NCBI GenBank assembly: GCA_963772635.1
Contig: CAVYYK010000004.1
Span: 33,923-97,922, forward strand
Source of the DNA: JAUXFS01 sp963772635
Lineage (GTDB): Bacteria; Pseudomonadota; Alphaproteobacteria; Rhodospirillales; Defluviicoccaceae
Reading direction: 5' to 3'
DNA length: 64,000 nt
Both the position numbers and the translations under genes were made by a program. The notes beneath the pieces were generated by a model. That model saw only the letters and a list, made by a program, of their open reading frames with translations, searched no databases and was not told where the DNA came from. Below, piece after piece: positions 7,137 to 18,276 of the stretch. Each line of letters starts with the position of its first letter. The stretch's first letter is position 1.

Positions 7137-8666
7137 TTAGCCCTTGCCGATACGGACCGCGACCCAGCGTACCCCGGCTTCGCCCTCGATCAGCAAGAGC
7201 AACGACTTGCGCTTCGCTTCCACCGCCGCCTTGATCTTGTCGAGGACGTCGGCGGGCGTGCTCACCGGTTCCTGGCTGACCTCGACGATCACGTCGCCGG
7301 GGCGCATGCCCTTTTCCGCGGCGTTGCCGGAGGCGTCGACCTCGGTGACGACCACGCCCTTGGTATCGGCGTCGATCTCGAAGCGCTCGCGAAGCTTGTC
7401 GTCGATGACGGCGACGGTCAGGCCCAGGTCGTCGATCTTCTCGCTGGAGCCTTCGCTCTCCTTGCCGCTGGTCCGCGCCGCCATCTTCTCCTCACCCTCA
7501 CTGAGGGCCCCGACCTTGACCTTGACGCTCTGCTTGCGGCCGTCGCGCCACAGCACCACGTCGACGCTCTTATCGACATCGGTCTCGGCAACGATCCGCG
7601 GCAATCGCCTCATCTCCTCGACGTCCTTGCCGTCGAACTCGAGGACGATGTCACCCGCGCGGATGCCGGCCTCCTCTGCCGGGCCGCCCTCGATGACGGT
7701 GGCGACCAGCGCCCCCTTGGCCTCGTGGAGACCCAGGGTCTCGGCGATTTCTTCGGTCACCGCCTGGATGCGGACGCCCAGCCAGCCGCGGCGAACCTGA
7801 CCGTGCTTGATCAGTTGTTCGATCACCGGACGGGCGGTGCTGGCGGGAATGGCGAAGCCGATGCCGACGCTGCCGCCGGATGGCGAGAAGATCGCGGTGT
7901 TGATGCCGATCACCTCGCCGTCGAGGTTGAACATCGGTCCTCCGGAATTACCGCGGTTGATCGGAGCATCGGTCTGCAGGAAGTCGTCGTAAGGGCCGGC
8001 GTTGATGTCGCGGCCGCGCGCCGAGATGATCCCGGTGGTCACCGTTCCGCCGAAACCGAAAGGATTGCCGATGGCGACCACCCAGTCTCCGACCCGGACC
8101 TTGTCGGAGTCGCCGAACTTGACCGCCGGCAGCTTTCCCGAAGGCTCGACCTTGAGCACCGCGAGATCGGTCTTCGTGTCGCGGCCGACGACCTTGGCCT
8201 CGAGCCGGGTTTCGTCATGGAGGATGACCGAGATCTCGTCGGCGTCCTGAATGACATGATTGTTGGTGATCACGTACCCTTGCTCGTCGACGATGAACCC
8301 CGAGCCGAGTGATGTCGCCCGCCGCTGACGTTGGTGCGGTTGCGAGCGTTCGAGGAACTCCTTGAAGAACTCTTCGAACGGCGAACCCGGCGGAACCATC
8401 GGCATTTCGATACCGGACTGGCCTTCGATGTTCTGTGTCGTCGAGATGTTGACCACGGAGGGAAGCAGTTTCTCGGCAAGATCGGCAAAACTCTCGTGGG
8501 CCTGAGCCTGGGTGAGAGCCACGCCGAGAAGGACCGCCACGCCGAACAGGCTGGCGGCGAGCCGGGCACCGATCATCCGCGCCTGCGAGATCTCGATACG
8601 GTCCTGCGCAATACGACGGGTGCCACGGGCGATGTTACCAGAGAAATTCACGTAAGTTGTCTCCAT
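7137..8666 (-). CDS. degP: DegP/HtrA-type periplasmic serine protease
   Basis: A 509-residue Do-family protease. The trypsin-like domain carries His137 (NNHVIQ), Asp167 (TDLAVL) and Ser241 (GNSGGP), so the catalytic triad is complete. Two PDZ domains follow (about residues 305-390 and 415-505; RRGWLGVRIQ, AGIRAGDIVLEFDG, KGMRPGDVIVEV). A hydrophobic signal lies at residues 31-56 ending AQAHE; translation may start at Met1 or at Met31. It degrades or refolds misfolded envelope proteins. It is the last gene of hflK-hflC-DUF2065-degP, an arrangement common in Proteobacteria, and a palindromic repeat directly follows its stop. Confidence 0.95.
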   Translation of the reverse strand: METTYVNFSGNIARGTRRIAQDRIEISQARMIGARLAASLFGVAVLLGVALTQAQAHESFADLAEKLLPSVVNISTTQNIEGQSGIEMPMVPPGSPFEEFFKEFLERSQPHQRQRRATSLGSGFIVDEQGYVITNNHVIQDADEISVILHDETRLEAKVVGRDTKTDLAVLKVEPSGKLPAVKFGDSDKVRVGDWVVAIGNPFGFGGTVTTGIISARGRDINAGPYDDFLQTDAPINRGNSGGPMFNLDGEVIGINTAIFSPSGGSVGIGFAIPASTARPVIEQLIKHGQVRRGWLGVRIQAVTEEIAETLGLHEAKGALVATVIEGGPAEEAGIRAGDIVLEFDGKDVEEMRRLPRIVAETDVDKSVDVVLWRDGRKQSVKVKVGALSEGEEKMAARTSGKESEGSSEKIDDLGLTVAVIDDKLRERFEIDADTKGVVVTEVDASGNAAEKGMRPGDVIVEVSQEPVSTPADVLDKIKAAVEAKRKSLLLLIEGEAGVRWVAVRIGKG

Positions 8667-8804
8667 CGGCTAACGGGTCGTCCGGAACCGGACAGGTGCC
8701 TCGACCCATGTTCTGTCTACGATTTGGTCTTTTCTTGCCGGCCGGTCAACAGGCGACTCCTGATCAACCCGTCGGTGAACAACATACTAGACACGTCGCG
8801 CCGC

Positions 8805-8990
8805 TCAGCCGCGCACCAGCCAGATGACACCGACGCCGAGCGCCGCCGCCGCCAATCCGGCGTTGCGCAAGTGACCCGGGGGCTGCGCCAGCACCTGCAG
8901 CAGCATCTTCTTCATGGCGCCGGGAAACAACGCATATGCGGCCCCCTCGAGGGCGATCGCCAGCCCAAGAGCGGTCAGGAGGTCGGCCAT
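8805..8990 (-). CDS. DUF2065 family small membrane protein
   Basis: A 61-residue protein with two hydrophobic segments (about residues 4-22 and 43-58) and the DUF2065 pattern: LGLAIALEGAAYALFPGAMKK, then GHLRNAGLAAAALGVGVIWLVRG. The family is typically found beside hflC and degP, as here (50 bases after hflC, 138 before degP). The function is unknown; the context suggests a role with the HflKC-FtsH membrane protease. Confidence 0.88.
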   Translation of the reverse strand: MADLLTALGLAIALEGAAYALFPGAMKKMLLQVLAQPPGHLRNAGLAAAALGVGVIWLVRG

Positions 8991-9040
8991 GGTCGTTTCT
9001 CACCCTTGATCGAATCCGCCCGGCACCTGCCTTTGCGGGA

Positions 9041-9925
9041 TCAGCGCGCTGTCTGCGGCGCGTTCCCCTTCTCGTCCAGGAAGAACCGGAAGAAATCGGC
9101 GTCGGGGCTGAGCACCATGGTCGTCCCCTCGCCGCCCAGGGCGCCATAGGCCTCGAGCGAGCGGTAGAAATCGAAGAACCCGGGATCCTGGCCATACGCC
9201 TCGTTGAGAACACGGGTTCGCTGGCCGTCCCCCTCGCCCTCAAGAATCTTGGCTTTCTTGTTGGCTTCGGCGAAAATGATCGTGCGGTCCTTGTCCGCCT
9301 CGGCCTGAATCTTGGCCTTCAGTTCTTCGCCCTCGGCGCGGAGTTGGGCCGCTTGGGCGATGCGTTCCGACCGCATCCGGTTGTAAACGGACTGGCTGGT
9401 TTGCTCAGGCAGATCGGTGCGGCCAATGCGGACATCCACCACCTCGACACCGAAAGCCGGTGCCTGCGTCTTCACGCCGCTGGCGATACGGCCCATCACC
9501 ACCGCACGTTGTTCGGACAGCATGTCGGCCAACGATACCTTCGCCACCTCGGAACGCACTTCCGAGTTAAGCAGGCCGCCGAAAACCTGACGGAAGTTGG
9601 TGAGAGTCACCGCCCGCTGCTTGAATCTTAGCGGATCGACGATCCGGTAACGGGCGAAGGCATCGACGTTGATCCGCTTCTGGTCGGCGAGCAACACTTC
9701 CTGCACCGGCGGATCCAGATCGAGAATGCGCTTGTCGAAGTACTCGACGTTCTGAACGAACGGCAGCTTGAACTTGAGGCCGGCTTCGCGCTCGACCCCG
9801 ACCGGGTTGCCGAACTGCAGGATCAGCGCCTGCTGGGTCTGGTAAACGGTAAACAACGAGCTGAAGACGACGACGCCGACGACCAGAACGCCGATACCTA
9901 TGATGGCGAGAGTCGTCCGGTTCAT
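9041..9925 (-). CDS. hflC: HflC, SPFH/band-7 regulator of FtsH protease
   Basis: A 294-residue protein with one N-terminal transmembrane segment (about residues 6-26) followed by a band-7 domain (LQFGNPVGVEREAGLKFKLPF, then RYRIVDPLRF) and a coiled C-terminal region rich in Glu and Ala. With HflK it forms a large membrane cage around the FtsH protease, facing the periplasm. Its ATG overlaps the hflK stop (ATGA), so the two subunits are translationally coupled at equal dose. Length and domain order are normal for the family. Confidence 0.95.
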   Translation of the reverse strand: MNRTTLAIIGIGVLVVGVVVFSSLFTVYQTQQALILQFGNPVGVEREAGLKFKLPFVQNVEYFDKRILDLDPPVQEVLLADQKRINVDAFARYRIVDPLRFKQRAVTLTNFRQVFGGLLNSEVRSEVAKVSLADMLSEQRAVVMGRIASGVKTQAPAFGVEVVDVRIGRTDLPEQTSQSVYNRMRSERIAQAAQLRAEGEELKAKIQAEADKDRTIIFAEANKKAKILEGEGDGQRTRVLNEAYGQDPGFFDFYRSLEAYGALGGEGTTMVLSPDADFFRFFLDEKGNAPQTAR

Positions 9926-11025
9926 GGCTTGGCCTCCTGGGCGCGCTTCTGCAATTCCGGCAGCGGCAGATAGGGAACGACGCCCTGACCGGTGCCGCCA
10001 TTATCGATGATGACCTTCTGGGTGCTTCCCAGCACCTCCTGCATCCGTTCCAGATAGAGCCGGCGGGTGGTCACCTCCTTGCCCGTCTTGTAGGCCTCGT
10101 AAACCGAATTGAAGCGATCGGCTTCGCCCTCGGCGTCGCGGACGACCTTTTCCTTATAGGCGGTCGCCCCCTGGATGGTGCGCTCCGCCTCGCCCTTCGC
10201 TCGCGGGACGATGTCGTTGCGGTAGGCCAGCGCTTCGTTGACCGAACGTTCCTTGTCCTGGCGGGCGCGCTGGACGTCGTTGAAGGCGTCGATGACTTCC
10301 GACGGTGGATCGACCTTGAGCTGCTTCACCTCGGCGATGAACACGCCCGCGCCATAGCTGTCGAGAATCTGCTGCAACAACTCTTTCGTTTTCAGGTCCA
10401 CCTCCTGGCGCTTGATGGTCAATGCGTCCTCCAGGTTTGTCTGGCCCATCACTTCGCGAATCGCGCTCTCGGCGGCCAGCTTGATCGTCCCCTCGGGATC
10501 ACGAAGGTTGAACAGGAAGTCGGCGGCATTCTTGATCCGCCATTGAACCACGTAGTCGACGTCGATGATGTTCTGATCCCCGGTCAGCATCAGGCTTTCC
10601 GTGGGCACGTCGCTGGTAGCGTTGCCCCGCCCGGACTCGGTACTGCCGCGAAAACCGATGGTGATCTGATTGGTCACTTCGACATTGGGCGTGATCACAT
10701 CGCCGATCGGCGCCGGGAACCAGTAGTTGAGGCCCGGCGTGGTTATTTTGACGAACTTGCCGAACAGCAGCTCGACACCCTGTTCGCCGGGCTGGACCCG
10801 ATAGAAGCCGGTGGCCATCCACAGCGCGATAATGCCGACCGCGACCAACAGCAGGGTTCGCCCACCGCCTATGCCGCCGGGCATAAACCGCTTGAAGCGC
10901 TCCTGACTGCGCCTCAGCATTTCCTCGATGTCCGGGGGTGGGGTTCCGGAGGGTCCGCCGCCGCCCCAAGGACCGCCGCCACCGCCACCGCCGCCCCAGG
11001 GTCCGCCTTTCGGGTTCCAGGCCAT
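9922..11025 (-). CDS. hflK: HflK, SPFH/band-7 regulator of FtsH protease
   Basis: The start MAWNPKGGPWGGGG at 11025 gives 367 residues; an in-frame upstream ATG would add 17 residues that do not resemble HflK. After the typical glycine- and tryptophan-rich N-terminus come one transmembrane helix (about residues 65-85), the band-7 domain (RVQPGEQGVELLFGKF, then DYVVQWRIKNAADFLFN) and a long coiled coil. It is the first gene of the operon with hflC, DUF2065 and degP, and diverges from mrp. The promoter should lie in the 190 bases upstream. Confidence 0.94.
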   Translation of the reverse strand: MAWNPKGGPWGGGGGGGGPWGGGGPSGTPPPDIEEMLRRSQERFKRFMPGGIGGGRTLLLVAVGIIALWMATGFYRVQPGEQGVELLFGKFVKITTPGLNYWFPAPIGDVITPNVEVTNQITIGFRGSTESGRGNATSDVPTESLMLTGDQNIIDVDYVVQWRIKNAADFLFNLRDPEGTIKLAAESAIREVMGQTNLEDALTIKRQEVDLKTKELLQQILDSYGAGVFIAEVKQLKVDPPSEVIDAFNDVQRARQDKERSVNEALAYRNDIVPRAKGEAERTIQGATAYKEKVVRDAEGEADRFNSVYEAYKTGKEVTTRRLYLERMQEVLGSTQKVIIDNGGTGQGVVPYLPLPELQKRAQEAKP

Positions 11026-11218
11026 GCAGAAACAAACTCCCTTTACGATTGTCGCTACTGCGTCGCGGCCACTCACAAGCAGCCGTCATGATTGGATATC
11101 GCTTCGACGCCCTATATATGGAGATGGAAATCCTTATAGGCCAGCTTGGCAAGCCACGCAACGGACCTGGAACGGCTGACAACGGAGAAGGCGTGGTGCA
11201 CGCCGGGAGAATGCAGCA

Positions 11219-12364
11219 ATGCCGCAAGTGACCGAACAACAGATCGTCGACGCCCTACGTTGCGTCGTCGATCGAGAGCGGAAGAACGATATCATCAGCC
11301 TCGGCATGATCCAAGGCATGCAAGTCAAGGACGGCCATGTCGCCCTGACCCTCGGGGTCGAGCCCGAACGCGGTCCCCACCTGGAACCCCTGCGCAAGGA
11401 AGTGGAGACCCTCGTTCACAAGCTTCCCGGCGTCATCAGCGCGAGCGTGGTGCTGACCGCCGAACGACGCGCCGGCGCCGGCGGTCACGCAGGACATGCG
11501 GGACATGGGGGGCATGCGGGGCATGCACACGCGGCGGCCAGGCCCCAAGGCGGCGAGCTTCTGCCGGGCGTCAAGGCGATCATCGCCGTCGCCTCCGGCA
11601 AGGGTGGCGTCGGCAAGTCGACCACGTCCGTCAACCTGGCAATCGCCCTGGCGACCCTCGGCCACGAGACGGGACTGCTCGACGCCGACATCTACGGCCC
11701 CTCGACCCGGCGTCTGCTCGGCATCTCCGGAGGACCGAGGTCGAGCGACGGCATCAAGCTCGACCCGATCAGCAAATACGGCATCAAGAGCATGTCGATG
11801 GCCTATCTGGTCGAAGAGGAAACGCCGATCGTCTGGCGTGGTCCGATGGTGCAGAGCGCGCTGGAGCAGATGATGCGCGACATCAATTGGGGCGAACTCG
11901 ACGTCCTCGTCGTCGACATGCCGCCGGGCACCGGCGACACCCAGCTGACGATGGCGCAAAAGGTTCCGCTGGCCGGCGCGGTGATCGTGTCGACCCCGCA
12001 GGACATCGCCCTGATCGACGCCCGCAAGGGGCTCAACATGTTCCGCAAGGTGGAGGTGCCGGTCCTCGGCCTGATCGAGAACATGAGCTATTTCAATTGC
12101 CCGAACTGCGGCCATCGCACCGAGATCTTCGGTCACGGCGGTGCCAGGCGCGAGGCGGAAAACCTCGGCATGGACTTCCTTGGCGAGATCCCCCTGGACA
12201 CGGTCATCCGCCAGACATCGGACGACGGACATCCGATCGTCGCCGCCGACCCCGAAGGCGAGCACGCCCGCGCCTATCTGGCGATCGCCGCAAAGGTCTG
12301 GGAAAAGATCGAGCAGAACCTGCAGATGCGCGCCGCTTCGGCGCCCCGGATCGTCATCCAGTAG
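11219..12364 (+). CDS. mrp: Mrp/ApbC family Fe-S cluster carrier ATPase
   Basis: A 381-residue protein: an N-terminal MIP18/DUF59 domain (residues 1-82), then a P-loop ATPase domain with the deviant Walker A GKGGVGKST at about 128-136, the switch region VDMPPGTGDTQLT and the CPNCG pair of cysteines that binds a bridging Fe-S cluster. Such proteins load clusters onto apoproteins. An unusual linker at about residues 89-105 alternates Gly, Ala and His (about six His in 16 residues) and could bind metal. The ATG is preceded by GGAGAATGCAGCA. It is transcribed divergently from hflK. Confidence 0.93.
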   Translation: MPQVTEQQIVDALRCVVDRERKNDIISLGMIQGMQVKDGHVALTLGVEPERGPHLEPLRKEVETLVHKLPGVISASVVLTAERRAGAGGHAGHAGHGGHAGHAHAAARPQGGELLPGVKAIIAVASGKGGVGKSTTSVNLAIALATLGHETGLLDADIYGPSTRRLLGISGGPRSSDGIKLDPISKYGIKSMSMAYLVEEETPIVWRGPMVQSALEQMMRDINWGELDVLVVDMPPGTGDTQLTMAQKVPLAGAVIVSTPQDIALIDARKGLNMFRKVEVPVLGLIENMSYFNCPNCGHRTEIFGHGGARREAENLGMDFLGEIPLDTVIRQTSDDGHPIVAADPEGEHARAYLAIAAKVWEKIEQNLQMRAASAPRIVIQ

Positions 12365-12391
12365 CCGGACGTCGCGGGACAGTAAGCGGGA

Positions 12392-13330
12392 TCAGCCTTC
12401 GCGGTCGAGAACGACCATCAGTTCACGCCATTCGCGCTTGCTGAGACCGCTTTCGTCCTGGGTGACGGGTTCGCCGGCGATCATCCGTTTGATCACTTCG
12501 AGGCCACCGGCCGACAGATGGACGCCGCCCATCCGGTAGTTCATGAACGCGTCGAAGGTGATCGGCACCCAGCGCTTCAACGTTTCCAGCATCGCCTCGG
12601 CGTAGACCCGGATCTCGTACTGGGCGTGGGGGTCGGCGCGCAAACTGAGGAAGTGCAGAAGGTTGTGCAGGTCGATCTTCCAGTACCACTGGGTATAGGT
12701 GTTGAGGGTCAGGTTCATTCGCGCCAGTTCGCGGGCGAGGCCGGCGCGGTCCGCGTCGATGCTGTTGCCGTCCCGATCCTCGTTGAGCATCCGTTCGTAG
12801 TCGGCGTAGCACCGCTCGGCGTCGCCGCGGAGCATTTCGAGCACCTGCGACGCCTCCTCGCCCTCCAGGACGTCACCCCGGCCCTGGCGGTTGCTTTGCG
12901 ACTGGGCCGCCAGCTGATCGGGTGACGGGATGTAGTACTCCTTGTCGAGGATGGAATAGCGGGCGGAGTATTCGTTGACGTTGGCGGTGCGGTGGCGGAT
13001 CCATTGCCGGGCGACGAAGATCGGCAGTTTGACGTGGTACTTTATCTCGCACATCTCGAACGGTGTGGTGTGCCGATGACGCATCAGGTAGTTGATCAGC
13101 CCCTGATCGTCCTGCACACGCCGCGTGCCCTTGCCGTAGGAAACCCGCGCCGCCTGGACGATCGCCCCGTCGTCGCCCATATAGTCGACGACCCGGACGA
13201 AGCCGTGGTCGAGCACCCGAATCGGTTCGTAGAGAACCTCTTCCAGGGCAGGAACGCACGCGCGGCGGGTCTCGGCCCGGTCATCGCGCTGGGCATCGAT
13301 TTCGGCTCTTTGTTCTGAAGTCAGCACCAT
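12392..13330 (-). CDS. thyX: Flavin-dependent thymidylate synthase ThyX
   Basis: About 312 residues from the ATG at 13330 (MVLTSEQRAEID); an upstream start would add 16 residues. The ThyX signature RHRxxxxNExSxRY is present as RHRTANVNEYSARY at about residues 112-125. Other family landmarks are VSYGKGTRRVQDD (phosphate-binding and active-site loop), RHRHTTPFE and YWKIDLHNLLHFL. The enzyme methylates dUMP using methylene-THF and FAD, without a thyA. It converges on mrp with only 27 bases between stops. Confidence 0.95.
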   Translation of the reverse strand: MVLTSEQRAEIDAQRDDRAETRRACVPALEEVLYEPIRVLDHGFVRVVDYMGDDGAIVQAARVSYGKGTRRVQDDQGLINYLMRHRHTTPFEMCEIKYHVKLPIFVARQWIRHRTANVNEYSARYSILDKEYYIPSPDQLAAQSQSNRQGRGDVLEGEEASQVLEMLRGDAERCYADYERMLNEDRDGNSIDADRAGLARELARMNLTLNTYTQWYWKIDLHNLLHFLSLRADPHAQYEIRVYAEAMLETLKRWVPITFDAFMNYRMGGVHLSAGGLEVIKRMIAGEPVTQDESGLSKREWRELMVVLDREG

Positions 13331-13403
13331 GGCGGACGCCCTCGATTGGTTGGTCCGGCACTCTAACCGCTTAGCCAACCGCGCGCCAAGGCCCTCCTCC
13401 TAA

Positions 13404-14824
13404 GTGAAGATCGCCGGTGCTTGCCCGCCCATCACGAGCCCCCTAAGCTTGATCCATGAAGCTCGACCAATCGAGGTCACCGACGTGACCCCTGTCCAGA
13501 AAATCATGCTGCTGTTTGTCGGCGCCAGCGTCGTAGGAGCGGTCTCGCTCTCCATGCCGGGCGTCGTCGTGCAACGGAACGATGTCCTGGATTGACGCCC
13601 TGTTCATGGCCACGTCCGCAATGTGCGTCACCGGTTTGGCCTCGGTGGACATGGGACGGGAGATCACGACCGCCGGTCATGTGATCATTCTCGCACTGAT
13701 CCAGCTTGGCGGCATCGGCATCGTCACGGTCGCCACGCTGATCATCCTCGCCGGAAAACGGCTGTCGCTCGACCAGGAGGAGATGTTGACCTCGACGGTC
13801 GCCGTGGCGGGCTCCGCCAGTATGCGACGGGTAGCACTCTCCGTCATGGGCTACACGCTGGTGTTGGAGGCCATCGGCGCGCTTGCATTGTATTGCATTG
13901 TGGCCGGGCGATCTCGAGTGGCAGGCTCGACTCTGGCAGTCGGTCTTCCACGCCGTCTCGGCGTTCTGCAACGCCGGTTTCAGCTTGTTTTCGAACAACC
14001 TCGAAGGCTTTGTGCACGACTTCGGGATCAATATCGTTATCATGGTCCTGATCGTGCTCGGCGGTTTCGGTTTCATGAACCTCCGTGAGATTGTCGATCG
14101 CATCCGATCCCATACATTCCAATGGTCCCGCTTTTCGACCTTTCTCAAGGTCTCGACGGTGATGACGCTCATTCTAAACGGTCTCGGCGCGCTCATTCTT
14201 CTGCTCGTCGAGTCGGGGAATGCCTTTGCCGAGTTACCCTGGAGCGAGAAAGTTCTCGCGGCGGTTTTCCATGCGGTGTCGGCAAGGACCGCCGGCTTCG
14301 AAACCATGCCCATCGCGACATTCACGAATTTTTCCCTGTTGATCCTGGTGCTGCTGATGTACATCGGTGGCGTCAGCGGCTCTTGTGCCGGCGGGATCAA
14401 AGTCGGGACGGTCGCGGCGATCTATGCGTCCTTTCGGGCCTATGCGCGCAACTACCGGGATCCCGTACTGTTCGGCCGGCGCCTCGCCTTCGTCACGCAG
14501 CGAAAGGCGGCGGTCTTGGCAATGACGGCGGTTTTCGTGATTTTCCTTGGCGTCGGCGCCGTCGATCTCCTGGATGCCGGTCTGAGCGAGCACGCGACCG
14601 ACGCCAACAAACTCTCGGACTATATGTTCGAAGTCGTCTCCGCGGCCGGCACGGTGGGGCTGTCGACAGGAATCACCGCGAAGCTCAGCGAGGGGGCGAA
14701 ACTTGTCCTTGTTGCGCTCATGTTCATCGGCCGCTTGGGTCCCTTGCTGGTCATCGAGGCCTGGGCCACCAGTGTGAAGTCCGAACAGTTCAGCAGTCCA
14801 GAGGAGGTCCTTCCGGTCGGATGA
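13404..14824 (+). CDS. ktrB: KtrB/TrkH-type potassium transporter, frame broken twice in this sequence
   Basis: Membrane subunit of a Ktr/Trk potassium uptake system. Selectivity-loop landmarks typical of TrkH/KtrB are visible in order: TSAMCVTGLASVD, VSAFCNAGFSLF, VSARTAGFETM and SAAGTVGLSTG, spread across four repeated half-helix-pore-helix units. The reading frame changes near 13,580 and again near 13,898; both are repaired by deleting one base, so the intact protein would be about 460 residues. The true start is uncertain: GTG at 13404 or ATG at 13456, the latter needing another correction. The stop overlaps the ktrA start (ATGA), confirming a two-gene operon. Confidence 0.8.
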
Positions 14825-15510
14825 CTCTCAGATTGATCGTCCTTGGTGTCAGCACCTTTGCTCGTTCGCTGATCGATTACGTCGGCTCGAATTCCGACGC
14901 CGAGATCATCGCCGTCGACAAGGACGAGAAGACCGTCAACGAAATCATCGAGAGCGTCAGCCGTGCGCTGATCGGCGACGCCACCAATGTCGAACTCCTG
15001 AAAAAGCTGGGTGTCGCCGATGCCGATCGCATCCTCGTGTCGGTCGCATCAATCGAGGACAGCTTGCTGTCGGTGCTCCACTTGCGCAACCTGGAGGCCA
15101 AACACACGATCGTCGAGGCGACAAGTGAACCCCACCGCCAACTGCTCAAGCTTTTGGAAGTCGACGAGATCGTCTTTCCGGAGAGGCAAATGGCGACTTT
15201 CTTCGGACTGCGGATGCTTCACCCGGGTTTCCATGGCGCCCGTATGCTGGTTGAGGGCTCGAGCCTCGTCGCCGCATCGGTCCCCGATGAACTCGGGGGC
15301 AAGTCGATCGCGACCATCGAGAAGGATTACGAAATCGACATCGTCTACGTGGTCCGGAATGCCGAGGAGAGGGCGTTCAAGGCCACCGCCGAAGAAACGG
15401 TGCTGAAGGATGATCTTCTCGTCGTTGCCGGCGCCAACGAGCATCTAATCGAATTCGAGCGCGCCCTCCACGCGCCCGGCCCCTACGGCAAGCTTGTGCC
15501 GTGGTGGTAG
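14821..15510 (+). CDS. ktrA: KtrA/TrkA-type regulator of potassium uptake (RCK domain)
   Basis: A 229-residue cytoplasmic protein with an RCK_N Rossmann domain (residues 1-120; LIVLGVSTFARSLIDYV, DKDEKTVNEI, LIGDATN) and an RCK_C domain near 150-220 (ELGGKSIATIEKDYEIDIV). It gates the KtrB channel in response to nucleotides. The first glycine motif is GVSTFARS rather than the usual GxGxxG, so nucleotide preference may differ. The ATG overlaps the ktrB stop. Length fits KtrA (single RCK) rather than the duplicated TrkA. Confidence 0.88.
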   Translation: MTLRLIVLGVSTFARSLIDYVGSNSDAEIIAVDKDEKTVNEIIESVSRALIGDATNVELLKKLGVADADRILVSVASIEDSLLSVLHLRNLEAKHTIVEATSEPHRQLLKLLEVDEIVFPERQMATFFGLRMLHPGFHGARMLVEGSSLVAASVPDELGGKSIATIEKDYEIDIVYVVRNAEERAFKATAEETVLKDDLLVVAGANEHLIEFERALHAPGPYGKLVPWW

Positions 15511-15680
15511 CCGCCTCGGACGAGTCCGGCGAACACGGTTGCCGGGTCGCGCCGGCGCGGCTCGGCGAGTTCGGCTGGAGAGGACGATCGGAGGGGCCAC
15601 CGTCGCCGATGGGTGGCCAATGGAGACGCCCGACGCGAAGCCGAAGGGGTGCCGCCCACTTCACAGTGACCCCTCGTCCC

Positions 15681-15710
15681 TTGCGCCGGGCCTATACGCG
15701 GACGTATATT
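15681..15710 (+). promoter_or_regulatory. Probable sigma-70 promoter of ssrA
   Basis: TTGCGC at 15681-15686 and TATATT at 15705-15710 with an 18-base spacer, placed about 7 bases before the first bases of the tmRNA precursor. The strong -10 fits a highly expressed stable RNA. Confidence 0.5.
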
Positions 15711-15716
15711 AGCAAT

Positions 15717-16000
15717 GTCGAGAGATCGACTATGGCGATAAACGCCTTACGGAATAAGCGTAGCGGACCCGGGGGCAGTGCCCGGCGCCTCCACCAATTT
15801 CTTCTGCGTTTTGGCCATGTAGGCCATGATTTTGGGGGCGAAACAGGATCGACGCGCGTGGTAAAGGTATGGTTTTTGCCCGGCATGGTACCGCCGTTAT
15901 CGGGCCAAATTTACAGATGCCAACGACAACGAGGCATTTGCTCTCGCCGCTTAAGGCGTGAACGGGGTTCGGGAGGCACCTGGCAACAGAAGCCTCCCAC
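15717..16000 (+). ncRNA. ssrA: Transfer-messenger RNA, permuted two-piece form (tag ANDNEAFALAA)
   Basis: The 3' tRNA-like half comes first, ending in CGCCTCCACCA at 15796 after a T-arm (CCGGG...CCCGG). An intervening segment (15797-15833) follows, then the 5' half begins with GGGGGCG at 15834, which pairs with CGCCTCC (six Watson-Crick pairs and one G-U) to rebuild the acceptor stem. The tag frame at 15919-15954 reads ANDNEAFALAA and ends in TAA; ANDN and the ALAA terminus are typical of alphaproteobacterial tags. A 7-base stem (GGGAGGC/GCCTCCC) closes the 3' part. The resume codon is taken as GCC; outer ends are approximate. sspB lies 40 bases downstream. Confidence 0.92.
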
Positions 16001-16042
16001 TCCCCGGCATCGCCGATACCGAGTCGACGGGCCCCGTATGCC

Positions 16043-16555
16043 ATGATCTACGATTCATTGCCCTACGACCAATGGATCGAGGAAGCCCTTCGCGGTGTCA
16101 TTCGTCGTGCCATCGCGTATGCGGCGGAGCACGGGTTGCCGGGCAATCACCATTTCTACGTCACCTTCCGTAGCGATTCCGAAGGAGTGGAAATGGCGCC
16201 CGAGTTGCGCGCCATGCATCCCGAGGAAATGACCATCGTCCTCCAGCATCAGTTCTGGGATCTGGAAACCGACGACGACGGCTTCGCGGTCAAGCTCAAA
16301 TTCCACGGCAAGTCCTACCGTTTGCGGGTGCCGATCGCTTCGATTACCGCGTTCGGCGACCCCTCGGTCAATTTCGGCCTGCAGCTGAAAAGGGTTGTCG
16401 TCGGCGAAGATGGAGGAGAAAGCGAAATCGGCGGCGCCCCGACCCATGGCGGGCCAACCGCCACTGGACAGCAGGACACCGATGCGGTCGAGCGCGACGA
16501 AGGTAAGACCGGGACCGGCGAGGTCGTGACCCTCGACAATTTCCGCAAGAAGTAA
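16043..16555 (+). CDS. sspB: SspB-type ClpXP adaptor protein
   Basis: A 170-residue protein of the alphaproteobacterial SspB family: YDQWIEEALRGVIRRAI near the start, HHFYVTFRS, and the substrate-binding-site segment LQHQFWDLE, then LPFDSIT-like RVPIASITAFGDPSVNFGLQL. The C-terminus (about residues 125-170) is acidic and low in complexity and ends in VVTLDNFRKK, a short conserved tail that in this family docks to ClpX. The protein binds ssrA-tagged substrates and hands them to ClpXP. It lies right after ssrA, so tag and adaptor are encoded together. Confidence 0.92.
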   Translation: MIYDSLPYDQWIEEALRGVIRRAIAYAAEHGLPGNHHFYVTFRSDSEGVEMAPELRAMHPEEMTIVLQHQFWDLETDDDGFAVKLKFHGKSYRLRVPIASITAFGDPSVNFGLQLKRVVVGEDGGESEIGGAPTHGGPTATGQQDTDAVERDEGKTGTGEVVTLDNFRKK

Positions 16556-16650
16556 GTAAAAGACGCACCGAGACACGCCGCGCCGCGCCCGGCGACGCGG
16601 CCCAAAACAAGCGGTCCGATTCGGACCCCTGAGCTTGCGAGGATCCTGCG

Positions 16651-18275
<1,625 letters not shown>

Positions 18276-18276
<1 letters not shown>

